Source: Calothrix membranacea FACHB-236 (GTDB taxonomy: Bacteria; Cyanobacteriota; Cyanobacteriia; Cyanobacteriales; Nostocaceae). Taken from it: a stretch of DNA of 34,274 bases. Below are positions 24,658-34,274 of the stretch, piece after piece. Under the pieces are notes generated by a model. That model ran no database searches. It saw only the letters and a program-made list of their open reading frames with translations, and was not told the origin of the DNA. The stretch spans positions 1-34,274 of the forward strand of contig NZ_JACJPX010000082.1 in assembly GCF_014696315.1 (NCBI RefSeq), in the 5' to 3' direction. The stretch's first letter is position 1; each line of letters begins with the position of its first letter. Made by a program: the position numbers and the translations under genes.

Positions 24658-26091
24658 ATGTTTAACGATCAATCGTCCGTCAACTTGGAACCAACTATTA
24701 AAGACATTACCGCAGAACCAGCCCCAGAACTACAACCCAAAAAACCCAAGCGGCTGCGGATGATTGCCTTGATTAGTGTTTTTGCGATCGCATTTGGGGG
24801 TGTGGCTTGGTTCTGGTTATTGCGTCATCCTTCCGAATCTACGGAAACTGCAACGGTGCATCTTGAACCTCTAGAGGTGGAAACTACAACGGCTGCTCAA
24901 GAATCTATAGCGGGTGACAGCAGTCTCACTGGTACTATCGAATCTGTGGAAACTGTCACCACTACCAGCCGGATTCAAGGACAAATTAAAAATCTCCCAG
25001 TGGCAGAAGGTGACAGAGTTAAAGCCGGTCAAGTGCTGGCTATTATCGATGTTAAAGATATCCAAGCCCAAGGGAATCAGGCATTAGCAGCCATCGCCCA
25101 AGCGCAAGCGGGTGTGACAGTGGCGGCGGCGGCGCAAACGCAAGCAATGGCTAGCAAAACTCAGGCAGAAGCCCAGTTAAATCAAGCTGAGGCGGGACAA
25201 CAACAAGCTGAAGCTCAATTACAAGAAGCAGCAGCACAATTAGCTGATGCCCAGTTAAATCAACGCCGCATGACAATGCTGCAAAAAGATGGTGCAGTTA
25301 GTCAATCACAGTTGGATCAGGCAAATACACAGGTAGCATTAATTCAAGCACGGATTAAACAAGCCAAGGCGGGAATTGAGCAAGCCAACCGGGGAATTGA
25401 TCGCGCCAAAGCTGGCGTACAACAAGCCAGTTCCCAAGTCAAACAAGCCGAAGCTGGAGTAGAACAAGCACGTTCCCAAGTCCAACAAGCCAAAGCTGGA
25501 CAACAGCAAACCCTCGCTAACTTAAACTATGGCACTGTCACCGCACCCTTTGCAGGCGTAATTACCAAAAAACATACAGAAGTCGGTGCGATCGCAGGGC
25601 CAGGACAGCCGATAGTTACATTAGAAAGCACCAATCGACTACGTTTAAGTGTCGCAGTGCCAGAATCCTTAATTACCTTAGTCAGACTGGGAGACGAAGT
25701 GACAGTACAGCTAGATACTGTTAACCGTTCCGTCACTGGTCACGTGCGGCAAATTGTACCTTCCGCTAACTTAAATTCACGTAGTTTTACTGTGAAAGTC
25801 GCTCTAGATAATTCCTATAAATTAATGCCAGGAATGTTCGGCCGCTTAGAACTACCGCGAGAAACTCGCACAGTCATGATGATTCCGCAAAATGCTGTAT
25901 TTAAGCGGGGTCAATTAGCAGGAGTTTATGTAATTGCTGCTAATAATACTGCTCAATTACGCTGGGTGAAAACCGGGAAAGCGCAAGATAACAAACTAGA
26001 AATTGTCTCCGGGTTAGAAACAGGCGATCGCATCATTACTAGCAATGTTGAAGAACTGCGTGATGGACAGCAAGTTGTCGCTAATAAATAA
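24658..26091 (+). CDS. RND efflux periplasmic adaptor (membrane fusion protein)
   Basis: A 477-residue HlyD/AcrA-type adaptor linking an inner-membrane RND pump to an outer-membrane channel. A cytosolic Pro/Lys-rich N-terminus is followed by one membrane anchor (MIALISVFAIAFGGVAWFWL). Then comes a lipoyl half-motif (SRIQGQIKNLPVAEGDRVKAG) and an unusually long Ala/Gln-rich coiled-coil hairpin (~residues 140-290, repeated QAKAG/QAEAG units). The second lipoyl half (TVTAPFAGVITKK) and beta-barrel and membrane-proximal domains follow. No lipobox was seen, so it is anchored by the helix. The pump gene follows. No TolC-like gene is in the window. Confidence 0.92.
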   Translation: MFNDQSSVNLEPTIKDITAEPAPELQPKKPKRLRMIALISVFAIAFGGVAWFWLLRHPSESTETATVHLEPLEVETTTAAQESIAGDSSLTGTIESVETVTTTSRIQGQIKNLPVAEGDRVKAGQVLAIIDVKDIQAQGNQALAAIAQAQAGVTVAAAAQTQAMASKTQAEAQLNQAEAGQQQAEAQLQEAAAQLADAQLNQRRMTMLQKDGAVSQSQLDQANTQVALIQARIKQAKAGIEQANRGIDRAKAGVQQASSQVKQAEAGVEQARSQVQQAKAGQQQTLANLNYGTVTAPFAGVITKKHTEVGAIAGPGQPIVTLESTNRLRLSVAVPESLITLVRLGDEVTVQLDTVNRSVTGHVRQIVPSANLNSRSFTVKVALDNSYKLMPGMFGRLELPRETRTVMMIPQNAVFKRGQLAGVYVIAANNTAQLRWVKTGKAQDNKLEIVSGLETGDRIITSNVEELRDGQQVVANK

Positions 26092-26230
26092 AGAGTTTTG
26101 TCTCACGCATAGGCGCAGAGACGCAAAGCATTTTTCTCAATAAATAACTCTCTTCTATAACTTCTTTCTTCGTGTTCTTCCTGCCTTCGCGGTTCGTTTT
26201 ATCTCCCCATCTTACAAAACTGCATATATT
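26092..26230. other. Spacer between adaptor and pump genes
   Basis: Contains a GGCGCAGAGACGCAAAGCA-type dispersed repeat (about 26111-26129) and no gene. No clear promoter is seen; the two genes are probably cotranscribed. Confidence 0.5.
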
Positions 26231-29200
26231 ATGAACGGTAAAAGTTCAGAACCAAAAATACAAAATCAATCTAAACTTGGTTTTGTTGGCAAACTAGCCA
26301 AAAAATTTATTGACTCTAAATTAACTCCCCTAATTATTTTAGTTTCATTATTATTAGGCATTGGGGCAACGATAATTCTACCTCGCGAAGAAGAACCGCA
26401 AATTACAGTCCCAATGGCAGATGTATTCGTGCAAATGCCCGGTGCAACTGCCAAGGAGGTAGAACAGCGGGTTACCTTCCCAATGGAGAAGTTAATTAAA
26501 GAATTACCCGGTGTCGAGTATGTTTATTCAACTTCTACCCCTGGTTCATCTGTCGCCATTGTCCGGTTTTATGTAGGGCAAAAAACCGAAGATGCTATTG
26601 TTCAACTTTATAACAAGCTATACGCTAACTTCGATAAAATTCCGGCTGGTGTTTCTCAGCCATTAATTAAATCTCGCGCCATTGATGATGTCCCGATTCT
26701 GACACTCACTTTGTGGAGTAATCAAGCTAACTCTACCGATTTACGGCAAATTGCTGCTCAATTAGATGAGCAAATTAAGCAGGTGCCAGATGTATCGGAA
26801 ACAACTTTAATTGGCGGTCAAAAACGACAGTTACGCATCGAAGTTGACCCTGCAAGATTGAATGCTTTCGGTTTAACTCCTTTAGATATTTCCCAAGCAT
26901 TACAGTTACAAAATACCGAACTAGCAAGCGGTGCTTTGAGCCAAAATAATCAATCATTCTTAATTAGAACGCAAAGCTTTATTCGCTCGGCAGAAGATGC
27001 ACAAAATTTAGTTGTGAGTGTGGCGAATAATCAACCTGTATATTTGCGGGATGTCGCTACTGTTAGCGATGGTGCAGAAGAACCGACTAGTTATGTATTT
27101 TTCGGACAAGGGAAGACAGAGGGTAAACATGGTGCAAAACAAGCAGCGATGGGTGAAGCAGATGCAGTCACAATTGCGATCGCAAAACGTCCAGGTGCAA
27201 ATGCAATTCAAGTTTCCCATCATGTATTGCACAAGTTAAAGGAAATTCAACATAATTACATACCTAACTATGTACAGCTAACAGTCACACGAGATTATGG
27301 GGAAACCGCCGCTGAACGTTCTAACGAGTTGTTAGTCCATATGGGTATCGCGGTAATTTCCGTTACTGTCCTCATGTGGTTTGCACTAGGTAAAAAAGAG
27401 GCAATGGTGGTGGCAGTTTCCATCCCTGTTACCTTAGCCTTGACCCTGGCTAGTTTTGTATTTTATGGCTTTACCCTTAACCGTGTAACATTTTTTGCGT
27501 TAATTTTCTCCATTGGGATTTTAGTTGATGATGCGATCGTGGTTGTAGAAAACGTTGGTCGTCATTTGCAACTTCCCGAAAACAAAACCCGAATGCAGTT
27601 ATCGCACAATCGCCAAAAGACGCTACAAAAAATTGTTCTCGAAGCTGTAGACGAAGTAGGAAATCCGACAATTTTGGCGACTTTAACTGTAATTGCGGCG
27701 ATTTTGCCAATGGCATTTGTCGGTGGCTTGATGGGGCCTTATATGCGCCCAATTCCTTTGGGTGCATCTGCGGCGATGATTTTCTCGGCTTTAGTGGCGT
27801 TTATTGTTGTCCCTTGGGCAACGATGCGCTTTTTTGGTAACTACAATAGTCACAATCACGGACATGAAGAGGAAGATTATCTCAGCCGCCTTTATCGCCG
27901 CTTCATGGGGCCGTTAATTGCGCGTCGTCAATGGGGAAATGCTTTTATTGCGGGAACACTGGCGTTATTAATCGCAGCTTTAGGATTAGCGGGATTTCGG
28001 TTAGTAATCCTGAAAATGTTACCTTACGACAACAAAAGCGAATTGCAGATAGTCCTCAATATGCCAGAAGGGACAACCCTAGAGCAGACGGCTAGGGTAA
28101 CAAAAGAAATGGGGCAATATTTGACTACAGTACCAGAAGTCACGAACTATCAAAGTTATGTTGGTACTGCGTCGCCTTACAACTTCAATGGCTTGGTGCG
28201 ACATTACTTTTTACGTTCTGGTGCGAATATTGCAGATATGCAGGTGAACTTTTTACCAAAAGGCGATCGCAACAGGCAAAGCCATGATATTGCTAAAGCT
28301 ATCCGCCCCCACCTTAAGCAAATTGCTGATAAGTATAACGGTCGTGTGCAAGTAGCAGAAATACCCCCAGGGCCACCAGTGTTGCAAACTTTGGTTACCG
28401 AAGTCTACGGTGCAGATTATGAAAAACAAATTGAATTAGCCCGACAAATCCGCGAAATTTACAAGCATACTGCCGATATTGTGGATGTGGATTGGTACAT
28501 GGAATCACCACAAACAGAATATCATTTGGTAATTGACCGAGAAAAAGCCGCACTCAATGGTATTAGTCCAGCGCAAATTTCCCAAGTGTTACAAATTGCT
28601 CTTTCTGGTCAAAATGTGGGTTTACTCCATGATGCCAACTCCCGCGAAGATGTCGCCATTAACTTACGATTAAATCAAGCAAATCGCACCAGTTTAGGAG
28701 ACCTAAAATCCCTAAAAATGAAGGGAGTAAATGGTAATTTAGTAGCTGTAAGTGATTTAATTCAAACTGAAACCACCACAGCAGACCATAGTATTTATCA
28801 TAAAAACTTAAAGCCTGTAGTTTATGTTACGGCTGATGTTGCTGGGAAAGTTGAGAGTGCAGTGTATGCCATGCTTAACGTGCAATCTAAAATAGACAAA
28901 CTCTCTCATACTAAGGGCTATAACATTACTACCTACTTTACCGAACAACCCCCAACCACAGAAATATTCGGGATTAAATGGGATGGTGAATGGCACGTTA
29001 CCTTTGAAGTATTCCGCGATTTAGGAATTGCTTTTGCTGTAGTGTTGGTGCTAATTTATGCCCTCGTTGTCGGTTGGTTTCAATCCTTTATTACTCCCTT
29101 AGTAATTATGGCAGCAATTCCTTTTTCCCTAGTAGGAATTATGCCAGCTCACTGGTTAATGGGAGCCTTTTTCAGCGCTACCTCCATGATTGGCTTTATT

Positions 29201-29533
29201 GCGGGAGCCGGAATTGTAGTGCGAAATTCAATTATTTTAGTAGATTTTATTGAATTGCGCCTGAAAGAAGGAATACCTTTGGAAGAGGCAGTAATTGATG
29301 CTGGTGCAGTGCGGTTTCGTCCAATGTTACTCACCGCAGCAGCAGTAATTGTTGGTTCAGCAATTATTTTAACTGACCCCATCTTCCAAGGATTAGCAAT
29401 TTCCTTAATGGCTGGTGAAGTCGCCTCTTTATTATTATCGCGTTCAGCCGTCCCCATTTTATATTACAAAGTCTGGCGAGGTAAAAAATCAAAACCAGAA
29501 GCTATCCCTATTCCCTCTGCAATTGTCAATTAA
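26231..29533 (+). CDS. RND efflux permease (AcrB/HAE-like)
   Basis: An 1100-residue inner-membrane proton-driven pump. It starts with one membrane helix ([20 protein letters not shown]), followed by a large periplasmic porter domain, and has the 12-helix RND layout in two halves. The fourth-helix region has [16 protein letters not shown] with the double Asp typical of HAE/AcrB-type proton relay. The second half has [21 protein letters not shown]. Substrate cannot be told. A His/Glu-rich loop ([10 protein letters not shown], ~residues 538-547) sits between the membrane bundle halves. Location after two sulfur-transfer genes suggests extrusion of a sulfur or electrophilic product, or simply a neighbouring resistance pump. 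Confidence 0.93.
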   Translation: MNGKSSEPKIQNQSKLGFVGKLAKKFIDSKLTPLIILVSLLLGIGATIILPREEEPQITVPMADVFVQMPGATAKEVEQRVTFPMEKLIKELPGVEYVYSTSTPGSSVAIVRFYVGQKTEDAIVQLYNKLYANFDKIPAGVSQPLIKSRAIDDVPILTLTLWSNQANSTDLRQIAAQLDEQIKQVPDVSETTLIGGQKRQLRIEVDPARLNAFGLTPLDISQALQLQNTELASGALSQNNQSFLIRTQSFIRSAEDAQNLVVSVANNQPVYLRDVATVSDGAEEPTSYVFFGQGKTEGKHGAKQAAMGEADAVTIAIAKRPGANAIQVSHHVLHKLKEIQHNYIPNYVQLTVTRDYGETAAERSNELLVHMGIAVISVTVLMWFALGKKEAMVVAVSIPVTLALTLASFVFYGFTLNRVTFFALIFSIGILVDDAIVVVENVGRHLQLPENKTRMQLSHNRQKTLQKIVLEAVDEVGNPTILATLTVIAAILPMAFVGGLMGPYMRPIPLGASAAMIFSALVAFIVVPWATMRFFGNYNSHNHGHEEEDYLSRLYRRFMGPLIARRQWGNAFIAGTLALLIAALGLAGFRLVILKMLPYDNKSELQIVLNMPEGTTLEQTARVTKEMGQYLTTVPEVTNYQSYVGTASPYNFNGLVRHYFLRSGANIADMQVNFLPKGDRNRQSHDIAKAIRPHLKQIADKYNGRVQVAEIPPGPPVLQTLVTEVYGADYEKQIELARQIREIYKHTADIVDVDWYMESPQTEYHLVIDREKAALNGISPAQISQVLQIALSGQNVGLLHDANSREDVAINLRLNQANRTSLGDLKSLKMKGVNGNLVAVSDLIQTETTTADHSIYHKNLKPVVYVTADVAGKVESAVYAMLNVQSKIDKLSHTKGYNITTYFTEQPPTTEIFGIKWDGEWHVTFEVFRDLGIAFAVVLVLIYALVVGWFQSFITPLVIMAAIPFSLVGIMPAHWLMGAFFSATSMIGFIAGAGIVVRNSIILVDFIELRLKEGIPLEEAVIDAGAVRFRPMLLTAAAVIVGSAIILTDPIFQGLAISLMAGEVASLLLSRSAVPILYYKVWRGKKSKPEAIPIPSAIVN

Positions 29534-30076
29534 ATATTACTCAGATTTGATTGTTGCAATAATGTAGGATGCGTTAGCGATAGCGTAACGCATCATTACC
29601 AAAGCTGAGATTTTTTCAGAAGTCAAATCGGATTACCATAGCACTTGTAATGCTTACACCAAATCAAATAATGTTGAAGACACATCAATAGATTATAGAG
29701 GGCAAGGCACTGCCTTACCCCTACAATCTGTTGCATTCTTTTTTTAAAACGGAAGTAACCTTATATTTTTTGACAATTCAAATCGGAGTTCTCCATCTAA
29801 TACAAATCTAAAAAAGAATGAAACAGATGGATACAAGCACAAAATTCTTGTACTATTCTGGCTAAAATATACATTTTGTATAAAATTTAACAGAAATATA
29901 TTAAAAAATACTAAGCTAAAAATTTCATATAGTTGTAAAAGCCTTATTAGACAAGATGTGCTTAAAAACAATCAAACTACTTCATCAAAAATTTATAGTG
30001 AAAACACTTACACATTTTAATAATGCAAAGGATATGATTGAATTTATCGGATTAGTCATCGATTAAATATTAGATA
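29534..30076. other. Intergenic region with dispersed hairpins
   Basis: No gene supported. It contains a perfect hairpin at 29568-29594 and a GGGCAAGGCActGCCTTACCC repeat at about 29700-29720, followed by AT-rich spacer. The minus-strand open frame at 29744-29971 has no recognisable features. Confidence 0.6.
29568..29594. repeat. Perfect inverted repeat after the RND pump gene
   Basis: GATGCGTTA pairs with TAACGCATC around a 9-base GCGATAGCG loop, 35 bases after the pump stop codon. There is no T-run. It is a common type of dispersed cyanobacterial hairpin and may protect the mRNA 3' end or end transcription. Confidence 0.6.
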
Positions 30077-30316
30077 ATGGTGAACGAGCAACATCATTTT
30101 ACAAGTCCAGAACAACAAGAAACAGAAGTCTGGATAGATTTAATGCGTGAAAGACTGAAATGTCTGCCTAATAAATTATTGGCTGCAGAAATTGAGCATT
30201 ATTTAAAAATAATCGAAGAAAATTTGCATAATCAAAGTCTTATTGATAATTGTCTCTACAACATTCAAATCTTACGCCTCAAAAGTCAACAGCAGCCCTG
30301 GATAAAGTTAAATTAG
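30077..30316 (+). CDS. Hypothetical small protein
   Basis: A 79-residue, mostly helical, soluble protein (TEVWIDLMRERLKCLPNKLL, AAEIEHYLKIIEENLHN), not recognised. Amphipathic helices and normal codon use make coding plausible. No ribosome binding site stands out. It converges with ctaE, and a 12-bp hairpin lies between the two. Confidence 0.5.
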   Translation: MVNEQHHFTSPEQQETEVWIDLMRERLKCLPNKLLAAEIEHYLKIIEENLHNQSLIDNCLYNIQILRLKSQQQPWIKLN

Positions 30317-30417
30317 CCATTACTGCGTGAAATAACCTGTATTATAGACTTTAGTTACAAACACGAAATGTGAATGTGGTTCTTTTTACCACCATCAATA
30401 TTAAATTTATTAAATTT

Positions 30418-30446
30418 GTAAGGGTACAAAAATGTTGTACCCTTAC
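30418..30446. repeat. Perfect 12-bp inverted repeat between convergent genes
   Basis: GTAAGGGTACAA pairs with TTGTACCCTTAC around a 5-base loop. It lies between the converging 30316 and 30553 gene ends, so it could act as a terminator in both directions, but it lacks flanking T-runs. Confidence 0.7.
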
Positions 30447-30552
30447 CTGTATATCTCACTAATTCACTATTTGCTATGGTTTAATATGGTTCAGCCTGGG
30501 AATTAAATCAAGAGGGCTTTACCTCTGGCAGGAAATTTATTGAAATTGCGGA

Positions 30553-31155
30553 TTACTGCCAAATGTAAATCAGAATAAACAACACAATCCAGATCACATC
30601 GACAAAGTGCCAGAATAATGAAGTGGCATTGACACCAAAGTGACCAGTATCATAATTACCTGGATTAAAAGAGCGTACCAGAATAATCAACTGCAATATA
30701 ATTCCGGTGAGTACGTGCAAACCGTGAAAGCCTGTGAGCAAATAGAACATCCCACCAAAAACGCCAGAAGTAAAACCAAAGGCGAGGCTGTGCCATTCAA
30801 GCGCCTGTCCTAATAAAAAGTAGCTACCCATAGCCATTGTAGCTGCAAGAAACAGACGAAATTTCAGTAAATCGTGATGTTGCAGAGCGCGTTCTGCCAG
30901 GTAAATCACAAAACTACTGGAAACCAAAATCACTGTATTGATTGCGGGGTCTTTAATTTCTAATCCCGAGACACCAGTCGGTAGCCAGTTAGGAGTGGTG
31001 ATTTTGTAAACAATATATCCAGCGAAAAAGCTTAGGAAAATAACACTTTCTGATAGCAAGAAGACGATGAAGCCAAACATCTTATTGCCTTCTTCGTCGT
31101 GGGTATGTTCACCACTTATGTGATGCGACTCCCCAGAAGTGAGATAACTATCCAT
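30553..31155 (-). CDS. ctaE: Cytochrome c oxidase subunit III
   Basis: A 200-residue integral membrane protein with five hydrophobic segments. COX3 motifs are visible: FGFIVFLLSESVIFLSFFAGY, GFHGLHVLTGIILQL and SLFWHFVDVIWIVLFILIY. It is a structural subunit of an aa3-type heme-copper oxidase. AAGGAG lies 10 bases before the ATG. It lies downstream of ctaD on the same strand across a 177-bp repeat-filled gap. The gene looks intact although ctaD does not. Confidence 0.93.
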   Translation of the reverse strand: MDSYLTSGESHHISGEHTHDEEGNKMFGFIVFLLSESVIFLSFFAGYIVYKITTPNWLPTGVSGLEIKDPAINTVILVSSSFVIYLAERALQHHDLLKFRLFLAATMAMGSYFLLGQALEWHSLAFGFTSGVFGGMFYLLTGFHGLHVLTGIILQLIILVRSFNPGNYDTGHFGVNATSLFWHFVDVIWIVLFILIYIWQ

Positions 31156-31242
31156 TGCGGAAATTCTCCTTAACCAAATTCAGTAATGAGTGCTGAGTGA
31201 AGATAAAGTAGTCAGCACCTTGATTGCAGAGGGTAATAAACG

Positions 31243-31318
31243 AACCGCAGAGGACGCGGAGGACTCAGAGATATGAAACTCTGCGTTACTCAGCGTTAAC
31301 CCTGCTTCCTCTGCGGTT
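31243..31318. repeat. Inverted repeat in the ctaD-ctaE gap
   Basis: AACCGCAGAGGA (31243-31254) is repeated in perfect inverse orientation as TCCTCTGCGGTT (31307-31318), enclosing related CTCTGCGTTACTCAGCG sequence. It is a dispersed-repeat family member inserted inside the operon. Confidence 0.75.
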
Positions 31319-31332
31319 AAAAATTACTTGCC

Positions 31333-32760
31333 TCAAGCGAACGGCTTGTAGGCGGAATCAGATGGGGCCTTAATGTTAGCAGTCAATGGTTCAGACTTAC
31401 CGTAGCCGTAGGGTTCGCTGATGACGATAGGGATTTCTTCAAAGTTTTCTACTGGTGGTGGTGAAGCAACCAACCATTCCAAACCAATAGCGCGCCAAGG
31501 ATTAGCAGGTGCTTTCTGACCATGCATCCAGGAAACTACCATATTGAAAATGAAGGGTAAGGTAGACATTCCTAAGAGGAATGAGCCAAGACTAGCAACA
31601 ATATTCCAGAATTCATACTCTGGTGCGTAGGAAGAAATCCGGCGTAACATCCCTTGCAATCCTAATGGGTGCATAGGCAAGAAGTTGAGGTTAGTACCAA
31701 TGAATGTTAACCAAAAGTGCAATTTACCCCAGCTTTCGTAGTACATCCGTCCAGTCATTTTGGGGAACCAGTGGTAGATGGCTGCATACAAGCCCATTGT
31801 CACTGTTCCGAATAGGACATAGTGGAAGTGACCAACTACGAAATAGGTGTTATTGACGTGCACATCCACAGGTACTGAGGAAAGCATAATGCCAACGATA
31901 CCTGCGAAGACAAACATGATCAACGCACCCAAGGCAAATAGCATGGGTGTAGTTAAGCGCATCTTTCCACCCCAAATTGTTGCTACCCAAGCAAACACCT
32001 TAATCCCAGTTGGTACAGATACCAACATTGTGGTCACCATGAACAGCATCCGCATCCAAGCTGGTGTACCACTGACATACAAATGGTGTACCCAAACAAT
32101 GGCGCTAACGACTGCAATTAACAGAGAGGAAATCGCAACTACTTTGTAACCAAATAAAGGTTTGCGGCTATAAACAGGGAAGATTTCGGAGAAGATGCCG
32201 AAGATGGGCAGAATGATCACATAAACGGCAGGGTGGGAGTAGAACCAGAAGTAGTGCTGGAACATAACTGGGTTCCCGCCTTTGCTGGGGTCAAAAAAGG
32301 CTGTGCCAGCAGTGAGGTCTAGTAGCAACATGACTGCACCAGCTGTCAAAGCAGGTAGACCAAAAAGTTGGATAATTTGGGCGCTAAACACTGCCCAAAC
32401 GAAGAGGGGCATTTTAAAGAAGCCCATACCTGGTGCCCGCATCTTGACGATGGTGGTGACAAAGTTAACTGCCCCCATAATTGAGGAGACACCAGATATT
32501 GCTACTGCCAATAACCAGACAACTTGACCATTAATTAAGTGACCTGTGGGGTTTTGCAAGCTAACTGGGGGATAAGCCCACCAACCAGCTTGGGCTGGCC
32601 CACCTGGAACAAAGAAGCTGGCCATTAACAGAATCCCGACTACTGGCACCATCCAAAAAGCGACGGCGTTGAGGCGGGGAAATGCCATGTCTCGTGCCCC
32701 AATCATCAAGGGCACTAAATAGTTAGCAAAACCAACTAAAGATAAGCTTACAAGGGACAA
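31333..32760 (-). pseudogene. ctaD: Cytochrome c oxidase subunit I, 5'-truncated
   Basis: 475 residues against about 550-575 for a normal cyanobacterial CtaD. Homology begins abruptly at GFANYLVPLMIGARDMAFPR. The first helix and the second helix with the HG-x-x-M His that ligates low-spin heme a are missing. The rest is well kept: the CuB/cross-link site SHPAVYV (H176, Y180), VWVHH (H225, H226), and VVGHFHYV (H311, H313 for hemes a3 and a). The frame opens at a TTG directly after an in-frame TGA. No ctaC lies upstream. The body looks like a full-length gene cut at its 5' end, so I call it a probable pseudogene. A functional shortened form is unlikely because one heme ligand is lost. Confidence 0.75.
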
Positions 32761-33222
32761 TCACAGATCTCATACTAAGGGACTTCCAAGTAAAAAAACA
32801 TTCCATTGCTATTGTTCACGGTTGACCGTTGACTGTTAACTGTGAACCGTCAACAGTCAACGACTTAAACGGAATAATTTATTTTTTGGAGTTCCCTAAA
32901 ATATCGAGTGACTATACGTAAGTTAGGCAAGCAGCAGAAAGAACAACAGTATTCAATACTTCTCGGTTAAGGATTTTCAACTCTTAATTTGGTTTGGGTA
33001 AAAGGTGAAAGGTTAAGGGTTAAAGGTTTTTTCTTGCCCTTTTTCCCCTTCCCCTTTTGCCCTTAACCGACAAGTATTGCAACAGTATTGGTTTAAGTAC
33101 TTGAAACTTCTTTGAGATTTGCTTTGCACGCAGACAATGAAACAATCTGGTTTTGTTTGCTATGGCGGTAATAGCGATCGCATATGATTGTTATGAGAAT
33201 GGTGCGATCGCTACTGTTGAGA
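32761..33222. other. Intergenic region where the ctaD 5' part and ctaC are missing
   Basis: No gene. It holds a palindrome at 32827-32862 (CGTTGACTGTT / AACAGTCAACG) and an AGGGTTAAAGG-type repeat with GGTTAAGGG (33011-33019) facing CCCTTAACC (33060-33068). There are HIP1-like sites near 33174 and 33205. I see no remnant of the missing ctaD or ctaC coding sequence. Confidence 0.6.
32827..32862. repeat. Palindromic repeat upstream of the truncated ctaD
   Basis: A perfect 11-bp stem, CGTTGACTGTT/AACAGTCAACG, with a 14-base loop. It is made of GTTGACT-like heptamers and lies 67 bases upstream of the truncated frame. Confidence 0.75.
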
Positions 33223-33864
33223 CTAACTTACAGTATCCAGAATAGTACTCCAAGTATTTCGACCAACGATGCCATCATTTTGTAAATTGGCATACCGTTG
33301 TTGGAATGCTTCTATAGATGCAGCAGTTGCAGAACCATAGATGCCATCAACTGCACCTGTATAATACCCTTGCTGTTTCAAAAATGCTTGAATATCCTTG
33401 ACAGCTTGACCCTGGCTACCAATTTTCAGAATAGGTGCAGTGTTTGGTGAGTATTGGCTGAGGTTATTGGAATTGACAGGAGTGTTGCGATTATAAGCAT
33501 CAAGTAATGCCTCCCAGGTATTTTGGCCAATTCGACCATCGGCAGTTAAATTGCGCGATCGCTGAAATGTGACTACGGCAGAATATGTATTAGGCCCATA
33601 TATCCCATCAATCGATCCATTGTAAAATCCTTGCTGCTTCAGGAAGGTTTGTACATCTCTGACTGCTGGTGTCACAGTACCACGAACAAGTATGGGTGCA
33701 GTTGAGGATGAGTATTCAATGAGTCTACCATCAGCTATGATGTTAGTAAGTGTAGAGCTGGTTTGTCCTCTAGCTGGTGTCATACTAACAGCTAACACTC
33801 CTAGCACCAATGCTGAGAACAAGCTAACTCTAAGAATTTTTGAACGAATAAATTGAGTATTCAT
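33223..33864 (-). CDS. Secreted protein with two peptidoglycan-binding domains
   Basis: A 213-residue protein with a Sec signal peptide (SLFSALVLGVLAVSMTPARG) and two PG_binding_1 repeats of about 60 residues. Each begins VRDVQTFLKQQGFYNGSIDG or VKDIQAFLKQQGYYTGAVDG and ends with DGRIGQNTWEALL or DGIVGRNTWSTIL. There is no catalytic domain, so it is likely a cell-wall-associated protein in the periplasm. The ATG at 33864 is supported by AAGGAG nine bases upstream. It has no functional link to the adjacent oxidase genes. Confidence 0.9.
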   Translation of the reverse strand: MNTQFIRSKILRVSLFSALVLGVLAVSMTPARGQTSSTLTNIIADGRLIEYSSSTAPILVRGTVTPAVRDVQTFLKQQGFYNGSIDGIYGPNTYSAVVTFQRSRNLTADGRIGQNTWEALLDAYNRNTPVNSNNLSQYSPNTAPILKIGSQGQAVKDIQAFLKQQGYYTGAVDGIYGSATAASIEAFQQRYANLQNDGIVGRNTWSTILDTVS

Positions 33865-34274
33865 AAACTAATACTCCTTTAACAAACGACAACAAAATCT
33901 TTTAGCCTCAAGTATCTACCAAGGCTCACAAATACAAAACTAATTAAAAAAGTTTTGGCAGCAATTCTCTCAATTCGCTGCAAATATTCGCTTACAAGTA
34001 ATTGATTTTGCTGGATTTGACAAACAATTTGAGTATCTCAAAATTTCAGCAAAGCATCATTTGTCAATTACTTTTTACAAAGGTTTACTTGATTGACTAT
34101 TAACTTGATAATAATTAATTCTTTTTTCATCAACTTCAGTCATATGTCAGAGATGATAGTCAAAATTTTTCTATAAACCTCGTCTATGTTGAAACCCGTA
34201 GTTTTTCCTCGTCAGAGTCAAGGTGATTTTTCACCCACAAGCGATCGCTAATTTCAAAGGGGTTGGAATTAATA
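33865..34274. other. AT-rich region at the right edge
   Basis: Contains the upstream region of the peptidoglycan-binding protein gene and a HIP1 octamer near 34241. I see no gene, RNA or clear promoter. Confidence 0.6.

Noticed and set aside
29744-29971. 75-codon minus-strand ORF after the RND pump gene
   Set aside because: It lies in low-complexity AT-rich spacer, Phe/Leu-rich by composition, with no ribosome binding site or recognised family.
30418-30446. Rho-independent terminator
   Set aside because: The 12-bp stem is strong and well placed, but no T-run follows on either strand, so it is listed only as an inverted repeat.
1-34274. tRNA, rRNA, riboswitch or complete insertion sequence
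   Set aside because: No cloverleaf, rRNA-like block, recognisable riboswitch core or transposase-like protein was found on reading either strand.

Overview
The window reads as chromosomal DNA of a filamentous, probably Nostocales-type cyanobacterium. Direct signs are many HIP1 octamers (GCGATCGC), heptanucleotide tandem arrays (CAATTAC/CCATTAC, CCTCCTG, AAAATTC), dispersed palindromes such as AGACGCGATgaATCGCGTCT, a cyanobacterial ctaD/ctaE pair, a RelN-type toxin-antitoxin pair, hemL and hisIE. The genus is an inference.

Layout. (1) 194-7653: a two-partner-secretion locus. A very long minus-strand ORF joins a family 2 glycosyltransferase, a TpsA (haemagglutinin-type) secretion domain, a repetitive passenger and a C-terminal CHAT protease domain. 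Its ShlB-type outer-membrane transporter is divergent. Both genes carry heptanucleotide repeats inside the coding frame. (2) 7660-10860: toxin-antitoxin pair, a MITE-like element, hisIE, a ChaB-like gene and hemL. (3) 10861-17842: a repeat-rich stretch with a 63-bp tandem array, a large CheB-CheR-PAS-histidine kinase-receiver protein, a second and interrupted MITE copy, a 13-bp array and a membrane glycosyltransferase.

(4) 18061-29533: a sulfide/persulfide handling island. On the minus strand are a TauE/SafE exporter, a rhodanese-DUF2892 protein, an ETHE1-like persulfide dioxygenase and a small membrane protein with a Cys-rich tail. On the plus strand are a sulfide:quinone oxidoreductase (SQR), a secreted OB-like protein, a DUF4405-type membrane protein, an ArsR regulator, a possible 27-residue membrane peptide, an SCP-2 protein, a single-domain rhodanese, and an RND adaptor and pump. 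The palindrome ACTATATAGT lies upstream of both the dioxygenase and SQR and is a candidate operator. The implied pathway is sulfide to persulfide (SQR), persulfide to sulfite (dioxygenase), sulfane-sulfur transfer (rhodaneses) and sulfite export (TauE). The small proteins and the RND pump are additions of unknown role.

(5) 30077-33864: a small hypothetical gene, ctaE, a 5'-truncated ctaD that lacks the first heme-ligand region and has no ctaC upstream, and a secreted protein with two peptidoglycan-binding domains. No tRNA, rRNA, CRISPR array or complete insertion sequence was recognised.

Best leads: the sulfide island with its shared palindrome and small membrane proteins; the possible repeat-driven phase variation of the glycosyltransferase-TpsA-CHAT fusion and its transporter; the TA-flanked MITE with a nested insertion; and an almost identical 42-bp repeat that ends exactly at the start codons of two sulfur genes and supplies their ribosome binding site.
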